Assembly (NCBI GenBank): GCA_002748755.1
Contig: PDTD01000003.1
Location: 1-64,000, forward strand
Origin: Desulfobulbus propionicus
GTDB lineage: Bacteria > Desulfobacterota > Desulfobulbia > Desulfobulbales > Desulfobulbaceae
Direction: 5' to 3'
Length of the DNA stretch: 64,000 nt
Under the pieces are notes generated by a model. That model did not search any database. It had not been told where the DNA came from and saw nothing but the letters and a program-made list of their open reading frames with translations. Both the position numbers and the translations under genes were made by a program. Below are positions 47,065 to 56,389 of this stretch, piece after piece; positions within the stretch are counted from its first letter, which is position 1; the number at the start of each line of letters is the position of its first letter.

Positions 47065-48906
47065 ATGACGGTAACATCTCCCCTCTTAATTTCTCCTCCT
47101 GTTGACTTGAAGGCCGCAGGTTCCACCATGCGGGCACTGCAGCAGGCGCTGGAGGAGCTTTCTCTCGTTCGGGACAACAGCGAACAATTGTACCAGTGTG
47201 TGGTCGATTTTCTGGTCGCTCACACAGGGGCAGGTGTAGTTTCCATAGGACCTTGCGGGACATCAGGGCAGGACGAGAATGTCTTTCGGGTGACAGATTT
47301 AGGCTACAGTTGGGCGCCTGACATCCTCAAAACCCTCCACCAGGGTGGGGCAAGAGCTATATCCCGGAACCAGGCGGCCGTTGCCCAGCTGGGGGGGCAG
47401 GATAGGTTTCTTCTTATTGCTGTTCCTTTGACCGGGCCGCAGCAGGGCCAGGCGCTCTGTGTGGCCATAGATACGGTAGAGCAGGCATTTGAACCTTTTA
47501 TGGTCATACTGGAATTGGTTCGGCAATGTCTGGCTCTGGCCATCCGGGATGTCTCCCCGGCCGGTGCGGCCGATTTTTCAGCAGAGCTGCGGGACGCTGT
47601 GGCCGCTCCTTTGGAGAGCGGCGATCGGAAAAAGGCCGGGCCCTTTTTTGTGCAAAAAATCAAAGAATATTTCCAGGCAGATGTCGTTATGCTGGCCCCA
47701 CGGCCTAAAGGGGTGGGCGGACAGTTTATATTGCATAGCTCCGTCTCCGGCTTGAATGAAAGTGCCCCTCAGATGAAACTTGTCAAGCAGGTTATTGATG
47801 AGTGCCAGCAAGAGGAAAAGATGCTCACCTGCAATAGTCCCCTGATTCCGACAGGCAGCATGCATTCCTTCCTGCTGCGGGACATGTCAGCAGCTTTTTT
47901 TGTTGACTCCTCTGTTTGTTTTCCCCTTATCTCCCATGACGGGACTGTGCAGGGCGGGATGATTGTCTGCTGGAAAAAGGCTGGAGAGAGCGTATCCAAA
48001 AGAATGGAGGCCTTTACCCAGGCAGCCCCCCTGATCGGGTCATTTGTCTCCTGGCTTACTCAGCCCGCCTATGGGGGGCAGCTCAGGAAATCCTTACTCA
48101 ATGCCAGGCAGCGCACCGGTATCTTAGCGGGTCTGGTCTGCGGGACCATTCTGTTGGGCATGCTGCCTGTACCCTTTTCCGTGACAGGAACCTGTGTTCT
48201 GGAACCTCGGCAGACACGTTTTGTTGTGGCCCAGTTTGATGGCGTTTTGAAACGCGTCTATATTCAGCCGGGCACAAAGGTACAGAAAGGCGAATTGCTC
48301 GCAGAGTTTGATGAGCGAGTTATCGAGCTTGAGATCAATGCTCTTCAGGCGGATATGACCAAAACAAAAAAACTGCAGGATGTTCAGACCGCCGCCGGGA
48401 AAGCGGCCCTGGCTCAGATGGCTGGACTGGAACGGCAGGGGCTTGAGGAAAAACTGAAGCTTTATCAGCAGAGGCTGGCCCAACTCTCTGTCCACAGTCC
48501 GGTGGAAGGTATTGTTATCAGTGAAAATATGGAGCGGGCAGAGGGAAGCCCCATCAGCAGGGGACAGGGGCTTTTCGAGATTGCACCCCTTGATATAATG
48601 ATGGCTGAAGCCCATATAGCACAAGAGGATATCAGCTACGTGCAGACAAAGGCGCCCACAGAAATCAGGCTGGAATCGTTTCCCGGTAAAACCTTGAAAA
48701 GTTCAGTGTATAGTATCTTTCCACGTTCTGAACTGCGCGGCGGCAGGAATGTCTTTCTGGTTGAGTCACTGCTGGAAAACCCGGACGCTCTGTATAAACC
48801 TGGGATGCAGGGAGAGGTTTCAGTTATTGTGGGTAAAAAACCTCTTTTCTGGAAGCTGTTTCGTCGGCCCTGGATGGCTTTTCAGAAAACCTTTCTCAAT
48901 GATTAG
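47065..48906 (+). CDS. Hybrid protein: GAF-like N-terminal region plus HlyD-type adaptor
   Basis: 613 residues. Residues about 20-330 are soluble and GAF-like, possibly two modules (QCVVDFLVAHTGAGVVSIG and KIKEYFQADVVMLAPRPKG). One membrane helix follows near 352-372 (AGLVCGTILLGMLPVPFSV). The rest is a HlyD-type adaptor: first lipoyl half VYIQPGTKVQKGELLAEFD, a short helical hairpin, second half VHSPVEGIVISENMERAEG and a barrel. The arrangement puts a sensory-type domain in the cytoplasm and an adaptor in the periplasm. No kinase motif is seen. It lies 128 bases after the first adaptor and before the M50 gene. Confidence 0.82.
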   Translation: MTVTSPLLISPPVDLKAAGSTMRALQQALEELSLVRDNSEQLYQCVVDFLVAHTGAGVVSIGPCGTSGQDENVFRVTDLGYSWAPDILKTLHQGGARAISRNQAAVAQLGGQDRFLLIAVPLTGPQQGQALCVAIDTVEQAFEPFMVILELVRQCLALAIRDVSPAGAADFSAELRDAVAAPLESGDRKKAGPFFVQKIKEYFQADVVMLAPRPKGVGGQFILHSSVSGLNESAPQMKLVKQVIDECQQEEKMLTCNSPLIPTGSMHSFLLRDMSAAFFVDSSVCFPLISHDGTVQGGMIVCWKKAGESVSKRMEAFTQAAPLIGSFVSWLTQPAYGGQLRKSLLNARQRTGILAGLVCGTILLGMLPVPFSVTGTCVLEPRQTRFVVAQFDGVLKRVYIQPGTKVQKGELLAEFDERVIELEINALQADMTKTKKLQDVQTAAGKAALAQMAGLERQGLEEKLKLYQQRLAQLSVHSPVEGIVISENMERAEGSPISRGQGLFEIAPLDIMMAEAHIAQEDISYVQTKAPTEIRLESFPGKTLKSSVYSIFPRSELRGGRNVFLVESLLENPDALYKPGMQGEVSVIVGKKPLFWKLFRRPWMAFQKTFLND

Positions 48907-49016
48907 GATGGATGACGAACTTGCCCTGGCAAGGCAGGACAAGGCGGCATGAGGTCAAGCGGAATCCGGCACCATAGACGGACATTGCAACCTTGATAAG
49001 ACAGGAGAGGGACTGC

Positions 49017-51179
49017 ATGGAATCTGAGAGTACAGCTCTTGCCCCAACCTTGCGCTCTGATCTGCATTTTACCATTCAAAATGGAACTGCCAGATGCTAT
49101 GTCCTTGAGGACCCACTACGTCAGAAATTTTATCGTATTGGCAGAGCTGAGTATGTTCTGTTGACTACCTTGGATGGCAAGAGGTCGTTAAGCCAGGCTA
49201 TTGCCACAGCCAATGAGCTGTTACAAGAAGATATCTTTGATGAAAAGACGGCAGAGATAACGTTGCAGTGGCTCATCCATAATCAGCTTATACTGGACAG
49301 CAATAGAGAGTCGGTAGAGGGCCGCCTCCGGGTGGACAACAGGGTGCGTCAGCAGAAGCTGCTCTCTCAATTCAATCTTATAACCATCAAGATTCCCCTA
49401 TTCAATCCTGACCCCTTTGTGGAAAAAATGTACCCCTGGCTGGGGTGGCTGACGGGGCGCTATTTTGCCTGTATCTGGGCGGGTATTGTTTTCTACGGCG
49501 GCCTCCTGCTTTTTCAGCAGGCAGATGCCTTTTTACAGACAGCGGCCATCGCATTGGCCCCGGGAAACATTTTTTTTCTGTGGCTGTCCTGGTTTCTCTT
49601 AAAGCTTCTTCACGAAGCCTCCCATGCGTTGACCTGCTATCGCTACCATGGCAGGATTTATGAGGCAGGACTCCTCTTTATTGTCTTTTTCCCCCTCACC
49701 TACGTGAACGCCTCCTCAAGCTGGAATTTTCCCGGCAAATGGCAGCGTATGCATGCCGCCTTTGCCGGTATCTATGCAGAGCTGTTTGTTGCCGGGTTTG
49801 CAGCTCTCATTTGGGCGGAGAACCCGCATACCGTGGTTGGCAATCTTGCCCATAACCTGGTGCTGGTGGCCGGTTTTTCTTCTCTTTTGTTCAACATCAA
49901 CCCTCTTATGCGTTTTGACGGCTACTTTATCCTCTCTGATATGGTGGGTATCCCCAATCTGTATGGCCGAGGTCAGGAGTTTGTCACCAGCATTTGGAGG
50001 GCCATGTTTTTTGGTCAATGGTCATACATCCGGCGTTTGTCTTGGCGGCAGGAACTGTTTATTGCCTGCTACGGGATAGCGGCCTGGTGCTGGCGGTTTC
50101 TAGTGATGACCTTTCTGTTGCTCCTTGCGGCCTCCGCTTTCCAGGGTTACGGTATTTTTATAGCTCTTGTTTCTGCAATACTGTTGGTTGGACCACCTTT
50201 TCTCAGGCTGAAAAACACCTTGGTCAGCATGCGGGTCGAAAACCCGTCTGGCTTCAGGCGTTTTTTCCTGGTCTGTGCTCTGGGTGGTTTGGCAGGGGTA
50301 CTGTTGGTGCAGGTTGTGCAATGGGAGCAGGAGATCAAAGCTCCGGCTGTTGTACTCTATGAAGATGAAGTGCTGGTTAAATCCCAGGTTCCCGGTTTTC
50401 TGGAAACCATGTATGTCCATGCCGCTGAGGAGGTTGTTGCCGGACAGCCGTTATGTTTGCTGAGAAATGCGGAGTTGGTGGCAGAGGAGGAACAGTTGCA
50501 GGTACAGCTGGCAGAAGTTCTTATCAACAAACGTCATGCGCATATGCAGGAGGATATTACCTCCTATCAGATGTTTGAGGAGAACTCAGCGGTACTGCTC
50601 AAGAGAGTACGAGCGTTACAAAGTGATATAGAGGACCTCCAGATTGTGGCGGAATCAGCAGGGACAGTGCTTGCCCACCGGTTGGACGATTTGCAGGGGA
50701 CCTATATTCAAAAAGGCCGCGAAGTGATGTCCATTGTCTCAGAGGGGCGGAAAAAAATTCTTGCCTCTGTGGATCAGGAAGCTATTGCGGCTTTTCGCCA
50801 GCGAGCCGATGAACAGGTCGAAGTGATTATCCCTTCCATGAACCGGTCCTCCTTTTTTGCCCGGGTGGTTCGCATTGCCCCAAAAGCTGAAACCCTGGTG
50901 CCGGACAGGGGATTGAGTGCAGCCTACGGCGGGCCCCTCGCGGTGCGGCAGGTGGTGAATGAAAAAAGCCCAGGTGGTGGGGATGCGGTGGAGTTTGAGT
51001 TTTTTTCACCTCGTTTCTCGGTGGAACTGGCGGTTCCTCCCCAGAAAGCCGGTCAGCTTCTTGTTGGCCAACTGGTCACCATTCGTCTGCCGGGACAGCG
51101 TCTCAGTCTGTGGCAAGTCATAACAACCAGTCTGTACGACTATTTTGCTCTTCGACTGGACCCTACCGCTGCCAGGTAA
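49017..51179 (+). CDS. PqqD-like / M50 site-2 protease / HlyD hybrid membrane protein
   Basis: 720 residues. Residues about 20-110 resemble a PqqD/winged-helix peptide-binding unit (FYRIGRAEYVLLTTLDGKRS). About six membrane helices (roughly 140-435) hold the M50 metalloprotease motifs HEASH (199-203) and NPLMRFDGY (295-303, Asp301), so zinc binding looks intact. Residues from about 450 form a HlyD-type adaptor (VPGFLETMYVHAAEEVVAGQ, then IVAESAGTVLAHRLDDLQG). It could clip, hold or guide a substrate in the inner membrane; that is inference. ATG 49017 follows AGGAGAGG; TTG 48993 is less likely. It is the last gene of the cluster. Confidence 0.85.
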   Translation: MESESTALAPTLRSDLHFTIQNGTARCYVLEDPLRQKFYRIGRAEYVLLTTLDGKRSLSQAIATANELLQEDIFDEKTAEITLQWLIHNQLILDSNRESVEGRLRVDNRVRQQKLLSQFNLITIKIPLFNPDPFVEKMYPWLGWLTGRYFACIWAGIVFYGGLLLFQQADAFLQTAAIALAPGNIFFLWLSWFLLKLLHEASHALTCYRYHGRIYEAGLLFIVFFPLTYVNASSSWNFPGKWQRMHAAFAGIYAELFVAGFAALIWAENPHTVVGNLAHNLVLVAGFSSLLFNINPLMRFDGYFILSDMVGIPNLYGRGQEFVTSIWRAMFFGQWSYIRRLSWRQELFIACYGIAAWCWRFLVMTFLLLLAASAFQGYGIFIALVSAILLVGPPFLRLKNTLVSMRVENPSGFRRFFLVCALGGLAGVLLVQVVQWEQEIKAPAVVLYEDEVLVKSQVPGFLETMYVHAAEEVVAGQPLCLLRNAELVAEEEQLQVQLAEVLINKRHAHMQEDITSYQMFEENSAVLLKRVRALQSDIEDLQIVAESAGTVLAHRLDDLQGTYIQKGREVMSIVSEGRKKILASVDQEAIAAFRQRADEQVEVIIPSMNRSSFFARVVRIAPKAETLVPDRGLSAAYGGPLAVRQVVNEKSPGGGDAVEFEFFSPRFSVELAVPPQKAGQLLVGQLVTIRLPGQRLSLWQVITTSLYDYFALRLDPTAAR

Positions 51180-51185
51180 TCCGAG

Positions 51186-51335
51186 GGAACCCGGATTACG
51201 CAGGCGCATTGTGTCTCATTTGAGCCAAAAGTGATCAAAAGAGAAGTATCAGAACTCCGGTACTCAGTAGAATTTAAGATGATACCATCCCGTCAACCAT
51301 ACCTTACTCAGTGCCCGGAAAGATGGTACGAGACT
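51186..51335 (-). repeat. Degenerate MITE-like repeat
   Basis: ACCCGGATTACGCAGG at the left, then TGTGTCTCATTTGAG and, near 51325, CGGAAAGATGGTAC resemble a worn reverse copy of the repeat family. Much of the middle has diverged. It lies directly after the M50 gene. Confidence 0.4.
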
Positions 51336-51545
51336 CATTAAGTTCATAGTCAGGGATGCAATCTGCTTCTGTGGAATACAGACTGCGCAGTAACCTCCTG
51401 ATATCATCCTTGTGTTATACCCCTGGCCGCTGCGTTGTCTTAGTGAGTATTCCAGACGAATCCGGCCACCCTGATTTTGGAGATAGCGACGTAAAGAAAC
51501 AACTGGTAGAGAGGTCCTTTTTGAAAACCATTCAAGGAGGATCTC

Positions 51546-52954
51546 ATGCCCTAAAAAGGTTATCTAAGTGCAAAATAAAAGAGGTGTTCCGCCTCAAATT
51601 TGAACAGGGTCACAGCAAGCATACGATATCAAGAAGCTGCGGTATCGGCAGAAGCACGGTCAATGATTATCTGCAACGAGCAAAACAGGCAGGGATTGTA
51701 TGGGCTTTAAATCCAGGAAAAACACGTCACCCTGAACCCGCTGTGGCAGGAGTATAAAGAACGACAGCCAGAGGGGTACCAATATAGCTGGTTTTGTGAG
51801 CATTACCGGAACTGGACTGGCAAGCTGGATCTGGTTGTGCCTCACCAACACCGCCGCCAGAAAGAAGCTTTTCGTTGACTATGCCGGGCAGACGGTTGAT
51901 ATCAGAGATCACCATACCGGGAAGATCAACTCAGATTTCGCGGTTCTTGGTGCCAGTAACTACACCTATGCTGAAGCCACAGCCAGTCAGCAGCTGGAAG
52001 ACTGGATCGGTGCCCATGTACGAGCCTTTGCTTTCTTCAAGGGGGTTTCTGAATTGGTTATCCCTGACAACGCTGAAAAGCGTATCAGCAAAGCCTGCAG
52101 ATATGAGCCAGACATACATCCCACCTCTCACGACATGGCACTTTTTACCAGATCGTGGTGCTTCCCCCCTGGCTTCGTAAGCCAAGAGATAAGGCCAAGA
52201 CAGGAGCAGGGGTGTTACTCGTAAAGTGTTGGATTCGGGCCAGGCTCAGGAAACACACCTTTTTCAGCCTTGCTGAATTGAAGCGCGAGATCGGTAAGCT
52301 CCTTGAGCAACTCAAACCACAAACCCTTTAAAAAACTGCCTGGAAGCAGGAAGAGCTGCGTTGAAGGACTGGATAAACCTGCCTTACAACCAACTTCCCG
52401 ATGTACCGTACGAGCTTTCCTACTGGAAAAAGGCCACTGTCCACATCGCTTACCATGGGAAGGTCGAAGGCCATTATTATTCAGTCCTGCACAGCTTGGT
52501 GAAAAAGAAGATCGAGATCCGCTCTCCCCAAAGGGTGGTTGCATGCTTCTACCGTAGCAAAGGTGTTGCCAGTCATCGACGAAATGCAAAAGGCGGTTGC
52601 CATACCACGGTCCGGGAACATATGCCCATGGAGTTTGTCAGCAACCTGATAGCATTTGCCAATATCGGGCCTGAGACGCTTTGTCTGGCTAAAACGCTGC
52701 TTGTTCAACGAGACCATCCCCAACAGGCCTATTGCACTCTGCTGGGTATACTTCGCCTTGGGAAAGCCTATGGGGAGTCACGCCTGGAATCAGCCTGCCG
52801 CCGGGCGCTGTCCATCCATGCTTTATCGTATCGCTCTGTGGCGTCTATTCTAAAAACCTGGCTGGATCAGAAACCGCTTCCGGAAACAGAGAAAAAACCG
52901 CTCAGCCATCCCATATTCGTAGGGCGGCCTATTCTAGGCTCTCGTCAGGTATAA
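51546..52954 (+). pseudogene. istA: istA transposase pseudogene (IS21 family)
   Basis: ATG 51546 is followed by TAA at codon 3, then the frame continues with KIKEVFRLKFEQGHSKHTIS and GIGRSTVNDYLQRAKQAGI, the N-terminal helix-turn-helix of IstA. A later frame holds the DDE core start (LFVDYAGQTVDIRDHHTGK) and another the C-terminal region (YNQLPDVPYELSYWKKATVH). Several frameshifts and an early stop mean it cannot be active. It was a DDE transposase acting with IstB. Confidence 0.85.
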
Positions 52955-52984
52955 CCAACTGAAACGAAAAGGAGGACTGTACAA

Positions 52985-53159
52985 ATGCTCGTACCTCCAA
53001 GCATTGAAAAACTGCCCAGCCTTCGCTGTACCGGCATGGCCGCAGCACTCCTCTGGTCGTCAGCCTGGCGAACGCCATCCTCGACCGCCTGATCCACACC
53101 GCCTATAAAAGAGAAGGTGATGGAGAATCCATGAGAAAAAAGAAAGCGCACTTGACGTA
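52985..53159 (+). pseudogene. istB: istB remnant with internal deletion
   Basis: ATG 52985 opens MLVPPSIEKLPSLRCTGMAA, the IstB N-terminus. Within about 70 bases the sequence switches to LANAILDRLIHTAYKREGDG, the IstB C-terminus, in another frame. The AAA ATPase core between them is gone. It is a dead helper gene of the IS21 element. Confidence 0.8.
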
Positions 53160-53273
53160 AAAAACACCCTCAGAGTAAGAAAGAAAGAATGGCGCCGCTA
53201 CGCTTCGACAACCTGGCCGGAACCACTGGGATACGCATTGGCAGCCCGATGATCGGACACTTTATCAAAATCC

Positions 53274-53363
53274 TCACTTTTTTTTACGTAGAACTGGTTT
53301 GATTCGACGAGAGGTTTTGTTGGCCTTAGGTTGTCTATTGTTCAGTCTATTGAGTGAGGCCAT
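53274..53363 (-). CDS. Possible 29-residue basic peptide
   Basis: A minus-strand frame MASLNRLNNRQPKANKTSRR, then nine more residues ending LRKKK, precedes a TGA. It has a strong ribosome site (CAGGAG, 6-7 bases upstream of ATG). It has 11 Lys/Arg among 29 residues and no acidic residue. It could be a real small protein or the surviving start of a gene cut by the IS21 insertion, whose right end lies 15 bases downstream. No family is recognised. Confidence 0.35.
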   Translation of the reverse strand: MASLNRLNNRQPKANKTSRRIKPVLRKKK

Positions 53364-53615
53364 GGTTTTCTCCTGTAGCTTACTGTTCTTACAAAAAAAG
53401 ATGTGATCCGTCTCCTCGGGGTTGTCAAGTCAAAAACGACCTGTACGGCAATTAATTATTACATAAATTCAAGTGGATACTGAAAAAAAAAGTTTACGAA
53501 AGCTCCTCTTTCTATACTGCGGTATTTAAGGCTTTGCGGCCATAACGGGAACTGCTTAAAAAACGATTAGAATCTTAGGCTATTATAAATAATTAAAAAT
53601 ATAAGATTTATAAAA

Positions 53616-54686
53616 ATGAAAAAAAGTCTTAGCTGTACATTAATGATATCTAATCTTCTATGCACAATATTAGTTGTTGCTGCACATTATAATTCTAAAT
53701 GGCTTATTAATATAGATAGTTACAGTAAATTAAATTTTTATTTTCAGGAATTTATTTCTAATGGAATAGCTAGGTCAGCAGTGCCTTTATTTGCTTTAAT
53801 ATCTGGTTTTTTCTTTTTTAGAGAACAAAAATTACACAATATTACTTATTTAATATTTAAAAAAACTAAAACCATATTGATACCATATACTATATCAGGT
53901 TTTATGATTTTACTTTATTATGATATTCAAAAGTTTATTGTTAAAGGAAATTTTGTATATCTTAATGATATAAATTCATTTTTATATAATATATTTGTTC
54001 ATCCTATATCTTTGCAATTTTGGTATCTTAGAGATCTTATTTTTCTTGTTATTTTATCACCGATAATATTTCTGTTTAATAACAGAATGAAATTAATTGT
54101 TTTAACTTTTTCATTTGTTTTTTGGATTTGTAATATACAATTTTTTCCTATATTTTGTGGATGGTATTTTATCAATTCAGAAGTTTTTTTCTTTTTTTTG
54201 CTTGGAGGGATATTTTTATCATCAAATAAATTTGAAAAAATATTGAATATTAAGACTAAAGATGCATTTTGTATTTTTCTACTTTGGATTACTTTTATAT
54301 ATTTGAGAATATGGATTGATCCATATCTTGATGTTTGGTATATTAAAAAATATACTGTTAAATCGTTATTATTGTATAAAATATCGATACTATTAGGTGT
54401 TGTTTCTATAATAAAAATAGCAAGTTTTCTTATTGATTATAAATGGTTGGTAAAAATTTCGGGATTAACTTTTTTTGTATATCTTTTTCACTTGAATCCT
54501 CTTTCATCAATACTTTATGAAAACACAAATTTTGGAGAATATTCCTTTTATTTCCTCTTTCCAATGGCAACTGTAATTTCATTCTTAACAGGATATTTAA
54601 TGTATAAGTTTATACCTTCTTTGTACAACCTACTTACAGGTGCAAGGTCCCCCAAGAAGTCTATGTGCCGGACTTCTTCAGATTAA
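53616..54686 (+). CDS. Membrane acyltransferase (acyltransferase-3 family), AT-rich
   Basis: 356 residues with about ten hydrophobic helices. The early VVAAHYN and SAVPLFALISGFFFF match the acyltransferase-3 family (OafA/WecH type), which moves acetyl or other acyl groups onto cell-surface sugars. The catalytic histidine would be in AAHYN. The gene is strikingly AT-rich, with runs of TTT, ATA and AAA codons unlike any neighbour. Together with flanking IS21 and IS5 remnants this points to recent transfer. No ribosome site stronger than a weak AT-rich leader is visible. The exact substrate is unknown. Confidence 0.75.
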   Translation: MKKSLSCTLMISNLLCTILVVAAHYNSKWLINIDSYSKLNFYFQEFISNGIARSAVPLFALISGFFFFREQKLHNITYLIFKKTKTILIPYTISGFMILLYYDIQKFIVKGNFVYLNDINSFLYNIFVHPISLQFWYLRDLIFLVILSPIIFLFNNRMKLIVLTFSFVFWICNIQFFPIFCGWYFINSEVFFFFLLGGIFLSSNKFEKILNIKTKDAFCIFLLWITFIYLRIWIDPYLDVWYIKKYTVKSLLLYKISILLGVVSIIKIASFLIDYKWLVKISGLTFFVYLFHLNPLSSILYENTNFGEYSFYFLFPMATVISFLTGYLMYKFIPSLYNLLTGARSPKKSMCRTSSD

Positions 54687-54776
54687 TGCTGAATGCTGCA
54701 TTCCTGGTAGGTTCGTCGCCGTAAATCATGGTACTGATTAAGTTCAGTGTGGAAAAAAGTTTTTCTTAAGTTAAAA

Positions 54777-55335
54777 ATGAAAATTCAGTCAGGATTTTTC
54801 GATCTTGATAATTGGATCCATAAAATCGATAGCAACGGTAAACCGCTCGCCAAAATTAATCAAGCTGTTGATTGGGATATATTTCGTCCTGCACTTGAAA
54901 AGGCTTGGCAAAAGACCCGAAAGTTTGCAGCGAGATTGAAAGGATATGATGTCATATTGCTCTTTATATTTTTTGTTCTTCAGTCTTTGTATAACCTTTC
55001 CGATGATGCCATTGAATATCAAATCCTCGACCGCCACTCTTTTTGTCCTTTTCTTGGATTGCATACAGGAAGCAATATTCCTGACGCAACAACGATATGG
55101 CTTTTCCGTGAGGATCCGAAAAATGCCGGGATAATCGAAGAATTGTTTTTTCAGTTTGAATCGCACCTGCAGGAATGTGGTTATACAGCCATGAAAGGGC
55201 AAATTGTTGATGCTTTCATTGTGAAAACTCCGGTACAGCGCAATAGCCGTGAGGAAAATGAAAAGATAAAGTGCGAAGGCAAGGCCCCTGCTTGTGCTCA
55301 TCTCAAATTGACCAGCAAAGAGGTGTTGTGCTAAC
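54777..55335 (+). pseudogene. IS5-family transposase, C-terminally truncated
   Basis: The frame from ATG 54777 reads MKIQSGFFDLDNWIHKIDSN and continues to PDATTIWLFREDPKNAG and VKTPVQRNSREENEKIKCEG, the N-terminal half of IS5-group DDE transposases with the first catalytic Asp region. It then runs into an unrelated tail and stops. The remaining DDE residues are missing. The lost part suggests fusion to the IS66 fragment just downstream. Confidence 0.8.
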
Positions 55336-55439
55336 CGAAAATTGATCACCCGTTAGCGGAATTTCTGCCTGTGTTATGGTAGAGGCAACATACATTCAGG
55401 GAGGAGAGGAGTTGCTCTCAATGGATCAATACGAACAAA

Positions 55440-55573
55440 CTTCTGAGAGTGCTGAAGCTTCTGCTTTGCTCTTTAGCCTGATTGAAACAGCCAAGGCTAA
55501 CAAAATCGAACCATACGCCTATTTCCGACATATTTTTACCCAACGGCCTACAGCAAATACTTTGGCCGATTAG
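55440..55573 (+). pseudogene. C-terminal fragment of an IS66-type transposase
   Basis: ASALLFSLIETAKANKIEPY followed by AYFRHIFTQRPTANTL is the characteristic C-terminal tail of IS66 TnpC. The frame upstream of it is short and unrelated. It is a dead fragment directly behind the IS5 remnant. Confidence 0.8.
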
Positions 55574-55639
55574 ACCGGGCTGCTGCCGGGGAACGTGACC
55601 CTTGAGAATGACTTCTGCAAGGCGTAGGTCGTGTGGCGC

Positions 55640-55814
55640 TTACGTAGCTCATTCTACTTAGGTGCATGCATGACCAAAGTACTACCGAAAATGATGCGGG
55701 CTAGGCAGAGCTTTGGTGCGCATTGGGGCGAAATTTTCGCCTGATTACGGTTATGAGATACAATTGTTTTTGTTATTTTTTCTCAAATGAGACACAATGG
55801 TCATGAGAAAGCAG
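55640..55814 (+). repeat. MITE-like repeat, degenerate copy
   Basis: CTCATTCTACTTAGGTGCAT, ACTACCGAAAATGATGCGG and, at the right end, TTTTCTCAAATGAGACACAA followed by TGGTCATGAGAAA match the repeat family. The left end is lost. It occupies most of the gap before ynfA. Confidence 0.65.
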
Positions 55815-55854
55815 GCCCAGACCAATCTTGTAAACCAATGAGAGGTATTGAATT

Positions 55855-56187
55855 TTGTCTGAAATAAAAACTATAGGTCTTTTCTTACTTACCGCTTTAG
55901 CTGAAATTATTGGTTGTTATCTGCCATATCTATGGTTACGTGAAGGGAGATCGTTTTGGTTGTTGGTTCCTGCCGCTGTCAGCTTTACTGCATTTGCCTG
56001 GTTATTATCACTACATCCAACCGCAGCAGGTAGAGTATATGCCGCTTACGGCGGCGTCTATATTTGTATGGCTATTTTGTGGTTATGGGCAGTTGATGGT
56101 ATTCGTCCAACCGCATGGGATCTTATAGGATCTGGTGTAGCTCTTGTGGGTATGGGAATTATCATGTTTGCTCCACACAGCACCTAA
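55855..56187 (+). CDS. ynfA: YnfA (UPF0060) family small membrane protein
   Basis: 110 residues with four membrane helices; typical blocks are [37 protein letters not shown] and a [12 protein letters not shown] segment. YnfA proteins are related to small multidrug-resistance transporters and some export toxic cations, though the role varies. A TTG start at 55855 (MSEIK) follows GAGAGG. It stands alone among IS remnants, so transfer is possible. Confidence 0.9.
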   Translation: MSEIKTIGLFLLTALAEIIGCYLPYLWLREGRSFWLLVPAAVSFTAFAWLLSLHPTAAGRVYAAYGGVYICMAILWLWAVDGIRPTAWDLIGSGVALVGMGIIMFAPHST

Positions 56188-56389
56188 TGTTAGGTTTGAA
56201 AAGAACTACTGAAGTCATATGGGGGTTAAAGGGCAGACAGGTTCGTGAGCACCAACAAAATTCAATCAGTTTAAAAAGGCGTCGTGGCGTTTGAGGTGTC
56301 CATATTGCTACCTATTGTGACGATCAGTAAGGCGTCCTCTGGCGTCGCCACTGGTTTTCGGCCAATACATACAGGATGTTGTGTGTAAG

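Larger units (their letters stand above)
51444..53259 (+). mobile_element. IS21-family insertion sequence, degenerate
   Basis: The left end TGAGTATTCCAGACGAATCC continues GGCCACC and the right end has GGCCGGAACCACTGGGATAC, both IS21-type terminal repeats. Inside are broken istA (51546 on) and a shortened istB. The boundaries are estimated from these terminal sequences. A second copy of the same left end occurs at 56390. Confidence 0.75.
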
